A stretch of DNA of 11,817 nucleotides from Candidatus Njordarchaeota archaeon. Lineage in GTDB: Archaea > Thermoproteota > JANJXX01 > Panguiarchaeales > Panguiarchaeaceae. Under the pieces are notes generated by a model. The model made no database searches. It saw only the letters and a program-made list of their open reading frames with translations, and was not told the origin of the DNA. This document shows, piece after piece, positions 1-7,343 of this stretch. Where the stretch lies: positions 1-11,817 of the forward strand of contig JAGSHR010000081.1 of the NCBI GenBank assembly GCA_029855985.1. Reading direction: 5' to 3'. The translations under genes and the position numbers were made by a program. Position 1 is the first letter of the stretch. The number at the start of each line of letters is the position of its first letter.

Positions 1-99
1 ACATTCTTTCAATCCCATTAAATACAAAAATACCTGGTTGAACACGATGCTCTTTTGTTCTCGGGTATTGTCTTTAACTTTAAATGAATCATATTCCAA
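1..99 (-). CDS. N-terminal fragment of an unrecognised protein, cut by the window edge
   Basis: Reading leftward from a TTG at 99-97 the frame stays open for 33 codons to the window edge, giving a start like MEYDSFKVKDNTREQ followed by a hydrophobic stretch (VFLYLMGL). A strong SD site, GGAGGAG on the minus strand at 114-108, lies 8 bases before the TTG, which is the main reason to accept the gene despite its short visible length. It is divergent from the ATPase gene, with the AT-rich promoter region between them. The hydrophobic run might begin a membrane segment, but only 33 residues are visible and I do not recognise the family. Confidence 0.55.
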   Translation of the reverse strand, partial: MEYDSFKVKDNTREQKSIVFNQVFLYLMGLKEC

Positions 100-123
100 T
101 TTGTTATCTCCTCCTCATTGTTC

Positions 124-150
124 TAATTTAAATCTGATATAAATTATTTA
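124..150. promoter_or_regulatory. Divergent AT-rich promoter region (TATA-like)
   Basis: The stretch TTTAAATCTGATATAAATTA (127-146), with flanking AT-rich sequence, contains TATA-like boxes readable on both strands. On the plus strand a box near 136-145 would place transcription start near 165-170, ahead of the GGAGGG site of the ATPase. On the minus strand a box near 147-138 would place it near 118, just before GGAGGAG. Exact boxes are inference. Confidence 0.4.
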
Positions 151-157
151 TTTTATT

Positions 158-210
158 AGAGGGAAATTTTTCGGGAATATTTCCCTATTTGGAGGGAAAC
201 TTTTTGGAAA
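158..210 (+). repeat. Imperfect direct repeat with a small hairpin in the ATPase leader
   Basis: Two 20-base blocks, 158-177 and 191-210, match at 16 of 20 positions and share the core GAGGGAAA-Y-TTTT. They are 33 bases apart start to start, about three helical turns. Between them GGGAA-TAT-TTCCC (173-185) can fold into a 5-bp hairpin, and GGGAAAT (161-167) can also pair with ATTTCCC (179-185). The second block contains the SD site of the ATPase gene. This could be an operator or a translational control site, or chance similarity in purine-rich sequence. Confidence 0.35.
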
Positions 211-1478
211 TTAGGGAGTACTTGGTGACCAAAAAAGAAGATATTAAACAGTTGCAAGTGAAACCCCGACAGAGAGATATCCATGCAAGCGTGAACTTCA
301 TTAGCTCTGTTATAGGGCCGAGACGCGCAGGAAAAACATACTTCCTTTACTATGTGATAAAAAAACTTGGACTAGAAGAAAACCAATACTTGTTTGTGAA
401 TTTTGAGGAAGAAGTGAACATGAACGCTCTATCCGAGTTACCATTTATACACCAAGAGATATATGGGGTTCAGCCAGAATACGTGTTCCTTGATGAGGTA
501 CAATCCTACGAGAATTGGGAGAGAGGGGTTTACACGTTGCATGAACGCAGAAGATACAAAATATATATAACGGGATCATCCTCTAAGCTACTGGCCTATG
601 AGATATCTTCGAAACTGAGAGGACGGGCTATACCTACCCTAATTTTACCCTTTTCTGTGGGTGAAACACTGTTAGCGATGGAAACAAATCTACCCAATAT
701 TTACAATAAATATGAGGTTAATCAATTCAAAAGTACGCTAAGAGAAAAAATTTTCAATGGTTTTTACCCGGACGTAGTATTGGGGAATATTAAAGCAAGA
801 GACTTTTATGAAAACTACCTCGATCTAGTTATTTACAAGGACATACTGGAAAGATTTGACATAAAAAATAGAGTTGCCTTAGAATACCTAATAAAATCAG
901 CATTAAATTCTAACTCAAAGAACTTCTCAATAAACAAACTCTTTAACTCTTTAAAGTCACGGGGCATAAAGGTAAGTAAAAACACGCTCTACAACTTCCA
1001 AAGAATACTAGAAGACATTAACTTGTTCATTTTCTTACGAAAATACGATCCAAGCCTACGAAAAATCGAACAAAGCATACCAAAGGTCTATGCAATAGAC
1101 ACTGGACTCGCCTATCACAATGCAAACGACCAAACAATTACCAAACTGTTGGAACAACTTGTTCTACTAGAGTTTGTTAAAGGAGGTCTAAGACCTAACA
1201 AGGATTTGTTTTATTGGCGGAGCAAACAAGGATACGAAGTTGATTTTCTAAGACAAAAAAAGGATAGAATAACAGAGTTAATTCAAGTAACTTACGCTAA
1301 CAGTCTGGATGAAATCGAAAGAAGGGAGATAAGGGGATTAATCAAGGCCTCAGAAACGTTCAATTGCAAAAATTTAACGATTTTATCGTGGGATTACGAA
1401 GACACACTCGTAGTTGAGGGTAAAAGAATAAAAATTTTACCTGTTTGGAAATGGATAATGAATAGGATTTCAAGTTGA
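204..1478 (+). CDS. AAA-type ATPase with C-terminal DUF4143 (nuclease-like) domain
   Basis: This is a P-loop ATPase of the archaeal/bacterial ATP-binding protein family that carries a DUF4143 domain. With the TTG at 204 as start the protein has about 424 residues. Walker A GPRRAGKT is at about 38-45 and Walker B VFLDE at about 94-98. A sensor-like TGSSS is near 123-127 and a candidate arginine finger in LRGR near 138-141. The C-terminal part has YWRSKQGYEVDFL near 337-349, where the E and D of EVDF resemble the acidic pair of PD-(D/E)XK folds. The start at 204 is chosen because GGAGGGA (191-197) lies 6 bases before it; an upstream TTG at 189 overlaps that site, and a GTG at 225 also has GGGAG upstream. 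Proteins of this family are widespread in archaea and their cellular role is poorly defined; some sit near toxin or mobile loci, but nothing here indicates that. Confidence 0.88.
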   Translation: MEIREYLVTKKEDIKQLQVKPRQRDIHASVNFISSVIGPRRAGKTYFLYYVIKKLGLEENQYLFVNFEEEVNMNALSELPFIHQEIYGVQPEYVFLDEVQSYENWERGVYTLHERRRYKIYITGSSSKLLAYEISSKLRGRAIPTLILPFSVGETLLAMETNLPNIYNKYEVNQFKSTLREKIFNGFYPDVVLGNIKARDFYENYLDLVIYKDILERFDIKNRVALEYLIKSALNSNSKNFSINKLFNSLKSRGIKVSKNTLYNFQRILEDINLFIFLRKYDPSLRKIEQSIPKVYAIDTGLAYHNANDQTITKLLEQLVLLEFVKGGLRPNKDLFYWRSKQGYEVDFLRQKKDRITELIQVTYANSLDEIERREIRGLIKASETFNCKNLTILSWDYEDTLVVEGKRIKILPVWKWIMNRISS

Positions 1479-1486
1479 GGTAATCT

Positions 1487-1499
1487 TTTTATTTAAGCG
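1487..1499 (+). promoter_or_regulatory. TATA-like box for asnS
   Basis: TTTTATTTAAGCG just after the ATPase stop is a plausible archaeal TATA box. It would place transcription start near 1519, leaving a leader of about 38 bases before the TTG start. The T-run inside it (1486-1490) could also help terminate the ATPase transcript. Confidence 0.35.
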
Positions 1500-1556
1500 A
1501 ACATTATCACAATAGAAATAATTCAAGGTGATATTTTTAATTTCTAGGTGTCATAT

Positions 1557-2837
1557 TTGAACGAAATAAGGAAGGTAATGGGGTGGGTTTATAAGTACCG
1601 TGTAATGGGAAAAAAGATATTCTTAGATCTTAGAGCCATGGATAAAGAATTTCTAGGAGGTATACTTCAAGTTGTGGCGACAAGAGGGGAGATAAGTGAC
1701 GAGGAATTCAAAAAGCTAAAGAAAATAACGCAGGAAAGTTTTGTGGAGCTAGAAGGTAAAATGGTGGAAGACCCCCGTGCACCAGGCGGTAAAGAGCTAC
1801 ACGTCACAAAACTGTTAAACATAAGTCTAGCGGAGCAACCTTACCCTCTAGCAAAAAAGGAACATAGCGTGGACTTTCTACTTGATATGAGGCACCTAAC
1901 CATTAGAAGCCCAAGGTACACAAAAATTTGGATAATAAGAGAAAAAGTGATAGATGCCCTGAGGGAGTGGTACAAGAAGAACGGGTGGTACGAAGTATCA
2001 CCACCAATACTCCAATTTACAGCGTGCGAAGGAGGAGCAACTCTGTTTCCAGTAAAATACTTTGATCAAACAGCATACCTATCACAGTCCGCGCAATTGT
2101 ACCTAGAAGTGATGATCTTTTCACTGGGAAAAGTGTTCTCACTGACACCGAGCTTTAGGGCTGAAAAATCAAGAACTAGAAGGCACTTAACAGAGTACTG
2201 GCACTTTGAAGCAGAAGCTGCAAACTACGGATTTGAAGACATAATGAAAGCAGAAGAAGAACCAATCGCCTACACAATACAGAAACTGCTCGACGATGAG
2301 AAAATCACACAGTGGCTAAAAGAATTTAGGGGGACAACGGAGGATTTGGAGGAAATTAAAGCACCATTTCAAAAAATAACATATGACGAAGCAATAGAAA
2401 TCTTGCAAGGAAAAGGGTTCGATGTGAAATGGGGAGATGACCTAGGAGCAGACGAAGAAAAGGCGCTAAGCTCAGAATTTGAAACACCATTCTTCGTGAC
2501 ACTCTACCCAACGGAAATAAAAGCATTCTACGTGAAAAGAGTGGAAAATTCACCCGAGAAGTGTTATTCAGCTGACTTAATGGCGCCAAATTATGGGGAA
2601 ATAACAACAGGGGGTGTCAGAGAAGACGACATAAACTCACTCATTGAAAGAATAAAGAAAGAAGGATTCAACCCAGAAGACTACTACTGGTACTTGGATC
2701 TAAGAAGATATGGAAGTGTCCCACACAGTGGATTTGGGTTAGGAATAGAAAGGTTCTTACATTGGCTACTAAAAGTAGACCATATAAGAGAGGTAATCCC
2801 ATTCCCAAGGTTAGCAAGAAGAAAATCACTGGTATAA
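1557..2837 (+). CDS. asnS: Asparaginyl-tRNA synthetase (class II)
   Basis: This enzyme charges tRNA-Asn with asparagine in the cytoplasm. From the TTG at 1557 the protein has 426 residues, a normal length for an archaeal AsnRS. The N-terminal ~95 residues form the OB-fold anticodon-binding domain (MGWVYKYRV...LEGKMVEDPRAPGG). The catalytic domain starts near EHSVDFLLDMRHL (102 onward). It has the AsnRS hallmark GGATLFPVKYF (159 onward), followed by AYLSQSAQLY, motif 2 FRAEKSRTRRHLTE (200-213) and motif 3 GFGLGIERF (392-400). The OB domain separates it from the archaeal asparagine synthetase paralogue, which lacks that domain. AGGTG at 1546-1550 sits 6 bases before this TTG, so the GTG at 1548 is probably part of the SD site and not the start. 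An in-frame TAG at 1545-1547 rules out anything further upstream. The gene is convergent with the reductase that follows. Confidence 0.95.
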   Translation: MNEIRKVMGWVYKYRVMGKKIFLDLRAMDKEFLGGILQVVATRGEISDEEFKKLKKITQESFVELEGKMVEDPRAPGGKELHVTKLLNISLAEQPYPLAKKEHSVDFLLDMRHLTIRSPRYTKIWIIREKVIDALREWYKKNGWYEVSPPILQFTACEGGATLFPVKYFDQTAYLSQSAQLYLEVMIFSLGKVFSLTPSFRAEKSRTRRHLTEYWHFEAEAANYGFEDIMKAEEEPIAYTIQKLLDDEKITQWLKEFRGTTEDLEEIKAPFQKITYDEAIEILQGKGFDVKWGDDLGADEEKALSSEFETPFFVTLYPTEIKAFYVKRVENSPEKCYSADLMAPNYGEITTGGVREDDINSLIERIKKEGFNPEDYYWYLDLRRYGSVPHSGFGLGIERFLHWLLKVDHIREVIPFPRLARRKSLV

Positions 2838-2922
2838 ATTTCCTCAAAAAACTCTAAACTGTTTTTTATTTTGAGAGCTAGATCTCTAATACAATTTGTC
2901 ATATCTTAAAAACAAGAGTTTT
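2838..2922. terminator. Convergent terminator region between asnS and the reductase gene
   Basis: The 85-base gap between two converging genes holds T-runs on both strands: GTTTTTTATTTT at 2861-2872 on the plus strand, and minus-strand T-runs at 2913-2908 and 2851-2846. A perfect 10-bp inverted repeat, AAAAAACTCT (2846-2855) with AGAGTTTTTT (2915-2924), frames the region. Archaeal termination is often directed by T-rich tracts, so termination from both sides is likely. Confidence 0.45.
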
Positions 2923-4071
2923 TTAGAATGGAAAATGCAACAGCATCCAACCTGGTACAGTTTTTTTACCCAAAATTATATCAAATATCCAGTTAGATGG
3001 AGCAATTTTCGCTAAACTCTTGAAGAAACCCCATTTTTCAAACATCTTCTCAACTTTATATCGATACTTGAGGGATTGCTGCAGTAGTTCTCCTACATGT
3101 CTCCAGAGTTCTCTCTTATAGTGTTCAGCCCCTGTATCTCCAAAGTTCTCTATAGCTCTCGCAGCGAGTACACCCGATACAAGTGCGTTATTGATCCCGC
3201 CTCCATTTGTTGGGACCACTAACCACGCTGCGTCACCAGTTAGATACACTCTTCCCCTAGCAGGTTCAGGGTTCATTCCACCTACAGGTAGTGGTTTTCC
3301 TAGGAAACTTGTTATGGGTTTGGCGTTATTGAAGTAACCTGTTGTTTTCATGAATCTATCAAAGTAGTTTTGAAGCGGTTCCTTTTTCTTTGATTTGATT
3401 ATCCCAACGCCAACGTTAAAATGATCATTTGAGGGAAAAATCCACGCGTAGGCGCCTGGAGCCACTTTTGGAGAGAACAAGACGTACACATAGTCCTTGG
3501 TATAATCCACATTTATCATCTTCGCGGTTATCGTTAAAGCTAAGTCAGAGTCAGGAACCGTGTGTGGCAAGTTAAAGGCCCTAGCAACAGAAGAGGGATA
3601 AGCATCCGCCCCAATAATGAAATCAAATTCCTCAAACTCCACTCCACTCGGCCCTTTCAGTTTAGCTTTTAACTTTGCTTCTTTTTCTCTCCCATCTAAG
3701 AACGTAGTGGAAGTTTTTAATTTAGCCCCATTTTTTACAGCGTTCTCAACAATATTGTTAATGAACTTGTACCTACTTATTATATACAATTTAACCCTAG
3801 CAACCTTTGACACGTCCTCGAAAACCATCTCCATTCCACTTCTAACCGCCATAATGTGATCCTTCTCCAAGAACTTGTAGCTTAAATCTAGAGCTTCTCC
3901 TTTAGGAATAAATTTTCCAGCCAATTCCTTAGTTGGGAAGAACTCCCCACAGATCACAGGCTTTTCTGGTTCGACCTTCCTCTCGACTAGTGTTACATCA
4001 TGACCATCTCGAGCTAAAACGTATGCTGCAATTGACCCTGATGGCCCCGCGCCAACAACAAGGACTTTCAT
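2923..4071 (-). CDS. Geranylgeranyl reductase family FAD-dependent oxidoreductase
   Basis: This is a flavoprotein of the family that saturates isoprenoid chains, in archaea usually the geranylgeranyl chains of membrane ether lipids. From the ATG at 4071 it has 382 residues. The N-terminal Rossmann motif is VVGAGPSGSIAA (5-16), ending at VERK near residue 29-32. A CGE motif follows at 41-43. YAWIFP at 208-213 matches the aromatic W-x-F-P signature of archaeal geranylgeranyl reductases, and the FAD-contacting GD motif is at 279-280 (LTGDAAW), followed by NGGGINNAL. The frame is open further upstream, but the Rossmann fold normally begins right at this ATG, and AGGT (4082-4079) lies 7 bases before it. 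Only a weak TATA-like sequence is visible upstream (about 4125-4112). The exact substrate (membrane lipid, quinone side chain or other prenyl group) cannot be read from sequence alone. Confidence 0.88.
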   Translation of the reverse strand: MKVLVVGAGPSGSIAAYVLARDGHDVTLVERKVEPEKPVICGEFFPTKELAGKFIPKGEALDLSYKFLEKDHIMAVRSGMEMVFEDVSKVARVKLYIISRYKFINNIVENAVKNGAKLKTSTTFLDGREKEAKLKAKLKGPSGVEFEEFDFIIGADAYPSSVARAFNLPHTVPDSDLALTITAKMINVDYTKDYVYVLFSPKVAPGAYAWIFPSNDHFNVGVGIIKSKKKEPLQNYFDRFMKTTGYFNNAKPITSFLGKPLPVGGMNPEPARGRVYLTGDAAWLVVPTNGGGINNALVSGVLAARAIENFGDTGAEHYKRELWRHVGELLQQSLKYRYKVEKMFEKWGFFKSLAKIAPSNWIFDIILGKKTVPGWMLLHFPF

Positions 4072-4213
4072 TTCACTTACCTGGCTTACCAAACAAACAT
4101 AGAATACATACAAATTTGTTTTATCAAGTTATCTCATGGAAGATGAACTATACTCTCTGGCTTCGTCTTAGGGAAACTCAATAATCTAACTTTAAATACT
4201 TGTGAATGATTTG

Positions 4214-4226
4214 AAATATATATAAG
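4214..4226 (+). promoter_or_regulatory. TATA box of the MscS/SagB operon
   Basis: AAATATATATAAG is a strong match to an archaeal TATA box. Transcription would begin near 4247, leaving an untranslated leader of roughly 80 bases before the ATG at 4327. A second TATA-like sequence (TTACTTATACA, 4234-4244) would give a leader of about 60 bases. The 7-mer TGTGAAT occurs on each side of the box (4201-4207 and 4246-4252). Confidence 0.55.
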
Positions 4227-4283
4227 AGCAGAATTACTTATACACTGTGAATAACGAACTCCTTTTAGTCCAAAGCCCCAAGT

Positions 4284-4306
4284 TCAAGTTTCGCAAGCAA
4301 ACTTGA
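4284..4306 (+). promoter_or_regulatory. Perfect 8-bp hairpin in the leader of the MscS gene
   Basis: TCAAGTTT (4284-4291) and AAACTTGA (4299-4306) form a perfect 8-bp inverted repeat around the 7-base loop CGCAAGC. It lies between the predicted transcription start and the SD site GGGAGGG (4312-4318), only 5 bases before that site. No T-run follows, so it is not a normal terminator. It may influence translation or be a protein-binding palindrome. The rest of the 4072-4326 region shows no tRNA, no C/D-box RNA and no coding frame I would accept. Confidence 0.45.
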
Positions 4307-4326
4307 CCTAAGGGAGGGACTTTAAC

Positions 4327-5085
4327 ATGATAATTGAAGAACTACAAATGCTACTAGCGGACCCTCTAGTCCAAAAAATCGTATACGGCGTCATAATCTT
4401 GTTGATAGCAGTACTAGCTGATAGAATATTGTTAAATTGGTTCAAAAGAATCGCATTAAGACTCGGAGTATCATACGATGTGGTGAAAGGACTACACGTA
4501 TTCTTCAGGTTCATAATATTCGTCATAGCATTGTTCGCCATAGCATCCCTTGGTGTTATACCATCTGAATATTTTGTAGGAGCTGGAGCACTTATTGGTA
4601 CAGCTATAGGCTTTAGCCTAACAAGATCAACATCTAACTTCATTTCTGGAGCATACGTTTTGGCTTCTGGGCTCTTCCGAATAAACGATTACATAAGGAT
4701 AGGATCCGACGAGGGAATCGTAGTGGACATGACCATCAACTACACAAAAATCAAAAGACCCGACGGTACTTACCTAATAATCTCCAATAGTGAAGTATTA
4801 AACAAGACCGTTGTCAGCTTTAAGATAACTCATGGGGACGAAGAATATTATCTGTACCCATTGTACTTCACAGTTGGAAACGATGTGCCATACGAGAAAG
4901 TAAAAGAAGTGTACGAAAAAATCAAAGAAACAGTGAAAAAAGAAGTTGAGGAAACAAGTTTCCAAGTAAACAAAGTTACCAGACTAGAGACAGAATACGC
5001 GGTGCTATTAAAGGTTAGAGATGCCGAAAAAATCCCAGAACTGAAAAACAAAGTATTAGCGATAATAACAGAAGAATTAAGGTGA
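4327..5085 (+). CDS. Small-conductance mechanosensitive channel, MscS family
   Basis: This is a membrane channel that opens under membrane tension to release solutes during osmotic downshock. The 252 residues include hydrophobic helices at about 17-36 and 58-78, and a pore-lining third helix at about 82-115 with the family pattern GALIGTAIGFSLTR and NFISG followed by FRINDYIRIG. The beta domain follows, with ISNSEVLN (152-159) at the place of the usual PNS motif, then a lysine/glutamate-rich C-terminal alpha/beta domain. Its length is at the short end for the family, close to the minimal three-helix MscS architecture. GGGAGGG (4312-4318) sits 8 bases before the ATG. The stop codon overlaps the SD region of the SagB-type gene, so the two are an operon and probably translationally coupled. 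Confidence 0.92.
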   Translation: MIIEELQMLLADPLVQKIVYGVIILLIAVLADRILLNWFKRIALRLGVSYDVVKGLHVFFRFIIFVIALFAIASLGVIPSEYFVGAGALIGTAIGFSLTRSTSNFISGAYVLASGLFRINDYIRIGSDEGIVVDMTINYTKIKRPDGTYLIISNSEVLNKTVVSFKITHGDEEYYLYPLYFTVGNDVPYEKVKEVYEKIKETVKKEVEETSFQVNKVTRLETEYAVLLKVRDAEKIPELKNKVLAIITEELR

Positions 5086-5093
5086 AAACATTT

Positions 5094-5822
5094 ATGGAAT
5101 TCATAAAATGTGACAAGAAATTTAGGATATACAGGGACAAATACCCCGATAGAAAAAGAACCCCAAAGCCGCCAATATCAATAAGAGCGGATAAAGAAAA
5201 TACATTAAAACTTCCAAAACCAAAATACCAAGTGAAAAAAACAATATGGCAAACACTTTTAGAGAGAAGAACAACACGAGACTACTCCAATGAACCCATC
5301 AACATAGAAACCCTATCAACCCTATTATTTTACTCACTTGGAGTCTCTGGGAAAGAACCGGCCTATGGGGAAGTTATCCCACTAAGAACTTTTCCAACAG
5401 CAGGGGCTCTAAACTCAATCGAAACCATAATCCAAGTAAACAATGTTAGTGGATTAGAAAAAGGTTTTTACAGGTATGATTATTGGTTCCACGCCCTAGA
5501 AAAACTAAAAATAGGTGACCACCGAGAGGCAGTTTTTGAAGCATCTCTTGAACAAGAACACACAAGGGATTCTGCTTTAAACCTAATTCTAGTTGGTTAC
5601 TTTGATCGAACCTATTGGAAATATGGGGAGCGAGCCTACAAATATGTCCACTTAGATGCTGGACATGCATCCCAAAACATTCTCTTGGTAGCTCAAGCAT
5701 TAAATTTGGGTGCGTGCGTGGTAGGAGCATTTTATGATGAAGTATTGTGTAAGATATTGGATCTTGATTGCGAGTGGAGGATACCTCTCCTAATAATAAC
5801 AGTGGGAAAGAAAAAGGATTAG
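5094..5822 (+). CDS. SagB-type dehydrogenase, nitroreductase family
   Basis: This is an FMN-dependent oxidoreductase of the SagB/ThcOx branch of nitroreductases, which in toxin biosynthesis oxidises azolines to azoles but is often found alone. From the ATG at 5094 it has 242 residues. Visible signatures are RRTTRDY (58-64, FMN phosphate contact), PTAGALNSIE (101-110) and YVHLDAGHASQNILL (184-198), followed by LNLGACVVGAF and a C-terminal PLLIITVGK. The first ~50 residues, basic and proline-rich, precede the core. AAGGTGA (5079-5085) lies 8 bases before the ATG, so the overlapping GTG at 5082 is more likely part of the SD site. No cyclodehydratase or precursor peptide is encoded nearby, so peptide modification is not supported and the substrate is unknown. 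It is downstream of MscS in one operon and converges on glpK with 23 bases between stops. Confidence 0.88.
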   Translation: MEFIKCDKKFRIYRDKYPDRKRTPKPPISIRADKENTLKLPKPKYQVKKTIWQTLLERRTTRDYSNEPINIETLSTLLFYSLGVSGKEPAYGEVIPLRTFPTAGALNSIETIIQVNNVSGLEKGFYRYDYWFHALEKLKIGDHREAVFEASLEQEHTRDSALNLILVGYFDRTYWKYGERAYKYVHLDAGHASQNILLVAQALNLGACVVGAFYDEVLCKILDLDCEWRIPLLIITVGKKKD

Positions 5823-5845
5823 TTTATAAAAAGCTAGGATTTATG

Positions 5846-7336
5846 TCATTTATCCCAATTAAATGTTCTTTGAACAGCCTCTTTCCATTTTTTATACAAT
5901 TTTTCTCTAGTTTCTTCATCCATTCTAGGCTCAAACACTCTATCGATTTGCCAAATCTTACCGATTTCCTCAAAGCTCTCCCAGTACCCAACAGCAAGCC
6001 CTGCTAGAAACGCTGCACCCAGCGATGTGGTTTCCAGTATTTTTGGTCTAATTACTTTTTTACCTAGAATATCAGCTTGGAATTGTGAAACAAAATTGTT
6101 CTTGGACACTCCTCCATCGATTCTAAGCTCGGTTATCTCGTTTTGATAGTCTTTCTCCATGGCCTCTATAACGTCCCTTGTTTGGTAAGCGATTGATTCG
6201 AGAGTTGCCCTCACTATGTGTGCTTTAGTGGTTGCCCTCGTTATACCGATTATTACTCCCCTTGCATATTGGTCCCAATAGGGAGCACCAAGTCCTGTGA
6301 ACGCGGGGACGAGGTAAACTCCTCCATTGTCTGGAACAGAGTTTGCCAGTTCTTCTGTCTCCATTGGTGAGTTAATTAGATTTATACCTTCAACTAACCA
6401 CTGAATCGCAGCCCCCGTAACGAAAACGCTTCCCTCTAAAGCATAAGTTGTCTCATTTCTAATTGTGTAAGCAATTGTTGTAAGCAATCCGTGTTTTGAT
6501 TTAACTATCTTTTTACCAGTGTTCGTTAAAATGAAGTTACCAGTTCCATATGTTGATTTAACTATACCCTCTTTTACCCCCATTTGCCCCACGAGCGCGG
6601 CTTGCTGATCACCAATCGCGCTCGATATTGGTATTTCATAGCCTAGCAATTCCTCTGAGGTGTACCCGTAGATTTCACTTGAATTTTTAACCTCTGGCAA
6701 TATTACATCCCTTATTTTTAGTATTTCAAGTAGTTCATCATCCCATTTTAACTTGTTTATATTGTAGATCATGGTTCTAGAAGCGTTGCTTGTATCAGTG
6801 ACATGTAGTTTCCCACCGCTTAACCTCCAAATGAGGTAAGTGTCAATTGTGCCAAATAGTAAATCCCCTTTCTTCGCTTTATCTCTAGCTCCTGGAACAT
6901 TGTCAAGTATCCACTTTATCTTAGGACCCGAGAAATAAGAGTCGGGCACCAAACCAGTTTTGTCTCTAATCATGTCCCCATAGCCAGCGGTTTTCAGCTC
7001 GTCAACTATTTGGGCTGTTCTTCTACATTGCCAAACTATCGCGTTGTACACGGGCTTACCAGTATTTTTATCCCATATTATTGTTGTTTCTCTCTGGTTA
7101 GTTATCCCTATTGCTGCTATTTGTTTGGGTTCAATTTTAGCTCTCTCTATTGCAACCTTGATTGCCCTTAACTGGGCATCCCATATTTCATCTGGGTTGT
7201 GTTCTACCCAACCAGGCTTAGGAAAATGTTGGGGGAACTCGTATTGTGCCCAACTAACAGGGTTTCCGTTTTTATCCCATATTATGGCCCTTGCGCTTGT
7301 CGTTCCCTCGTCTAGAGAGAGTACGTATTTTTCCAT
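5846..7336 (-). CDS. glpK: Glycerol kinase
   Basis: This FGGY-family kinase phosphorylates glycerol with ATP to sn-glycerol 3-phosphate in the cytoplasm. The 496 residues match the usual length. The N-terminal phosphate-binding motif is DEGTTSARA (9-17). Expected glycerol contacts are present: R82-E83 (in QRETT), W102 (VWQC), Y134 (SYFS), and D243-Q244 (GDQQAA), with D243 as catalytic base. The C-terminal half has YGTGNF (263 onward), GLGAPYWD (348-355), IDGGVS (406 onward) and [13 protein letters not shown]. The sequence strongly resembles Thermococcales glycerol kinases. At the loop that in E. coli binds the inhibitor fructose 1,6-bisphosphate through an arginine, this protein reads GYEIP, so that control is probably absent. 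Its SD site GAGTGA (7349-7344) overlaps the stop of the upstream hydrolase gene, and the two are an operon. No glycerol facilitator or glycerol-3-phosphate dehydrogenase is in the window. Confidence 0.97.
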   Translation of the reverse strand: MEKYVLSLDEGTTSARAIIWDKNGNPVSWAQYEFPQHFPKPGWVEHNPDEIWDAQLRAIKVAIERAKIEPKQIAAIGITNQRETTIIWDKNTGKPVYNAIVWQCRRTAQIVDELKTAGYGDMIRDKTGLVPDSYFSGPKIKWILDNVPGARDKAKKGDLLFGTIDTYLIWRLSGGKLHVTDTSNASRTMIYNINKLKWDDELLEILKIRDVILPEVKNSSEIYGYTSEELLGYEIPISSAIGDQQAALVGQMGVKEGIVKSTYGTGNFILTNTGKKIVKSKHGLLTTIAYTIRNETTYALEGSVFVTGAAIQWLVEGINLINSPMETEELANSVPDNGGVYLVPAFTGLGAPYWDQYARGVIIGITRATTKAHIVRATLESIAYQTRDVIEAMEKDYQNEITELRIDGGVSKNNFVSQFQADILGKKVIRPKILETTSLGAAFLAGLAVGYWESFEEIGKIWQIDRVFEPRMDEETREKLYKKWKEAVQRTFNWDK

Positions 7337-7343
7337 TTTTGTT

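Noticed and set aside
204..1478. ATPase with nuclease-like domain as part of a defence or mobile island
   Set aside because: Neighbours are housekeeping genes and there are no insertion sequences, integrases, toxin genes or attachment-site repeats; composition looks like the rest of the window.
1548..2837. Archaeal asparagine synthetase paralogue of AsnRS
   Set aside because: The N-terminal OB-fold anticodon-binding domain is present, which that paralogue lacks.
4072..4113. Fourteen extra N-terminal residues upstream of the reductase Rossmann fold
   Set aside because: The family normally starts immediately before the first beta strand, and AGGT is well placed for the ATG at 4071.
4270..4308. 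GTTCAAGTTTC resembling a tRNA T-arm
   Set aside because: No acceptor stem, anticodon arm or D-arm can be assembled around it; the local hairpin explains the sequence better.
5082..5822. GTGA four-base overlap as the start of the SagB-type gene
   Set aside because: The GTG is inside AAGGTGA, which is ideally spaced (8 bases) to the ATG at 5094.
5094..5822. SagB as part of a thiazole/oxazole-modified peptide cluster
   Set aside because: No cyclodehydratase, precursor peptide or export gene lies in the window; stand-alone SagB-type enzymes are common.
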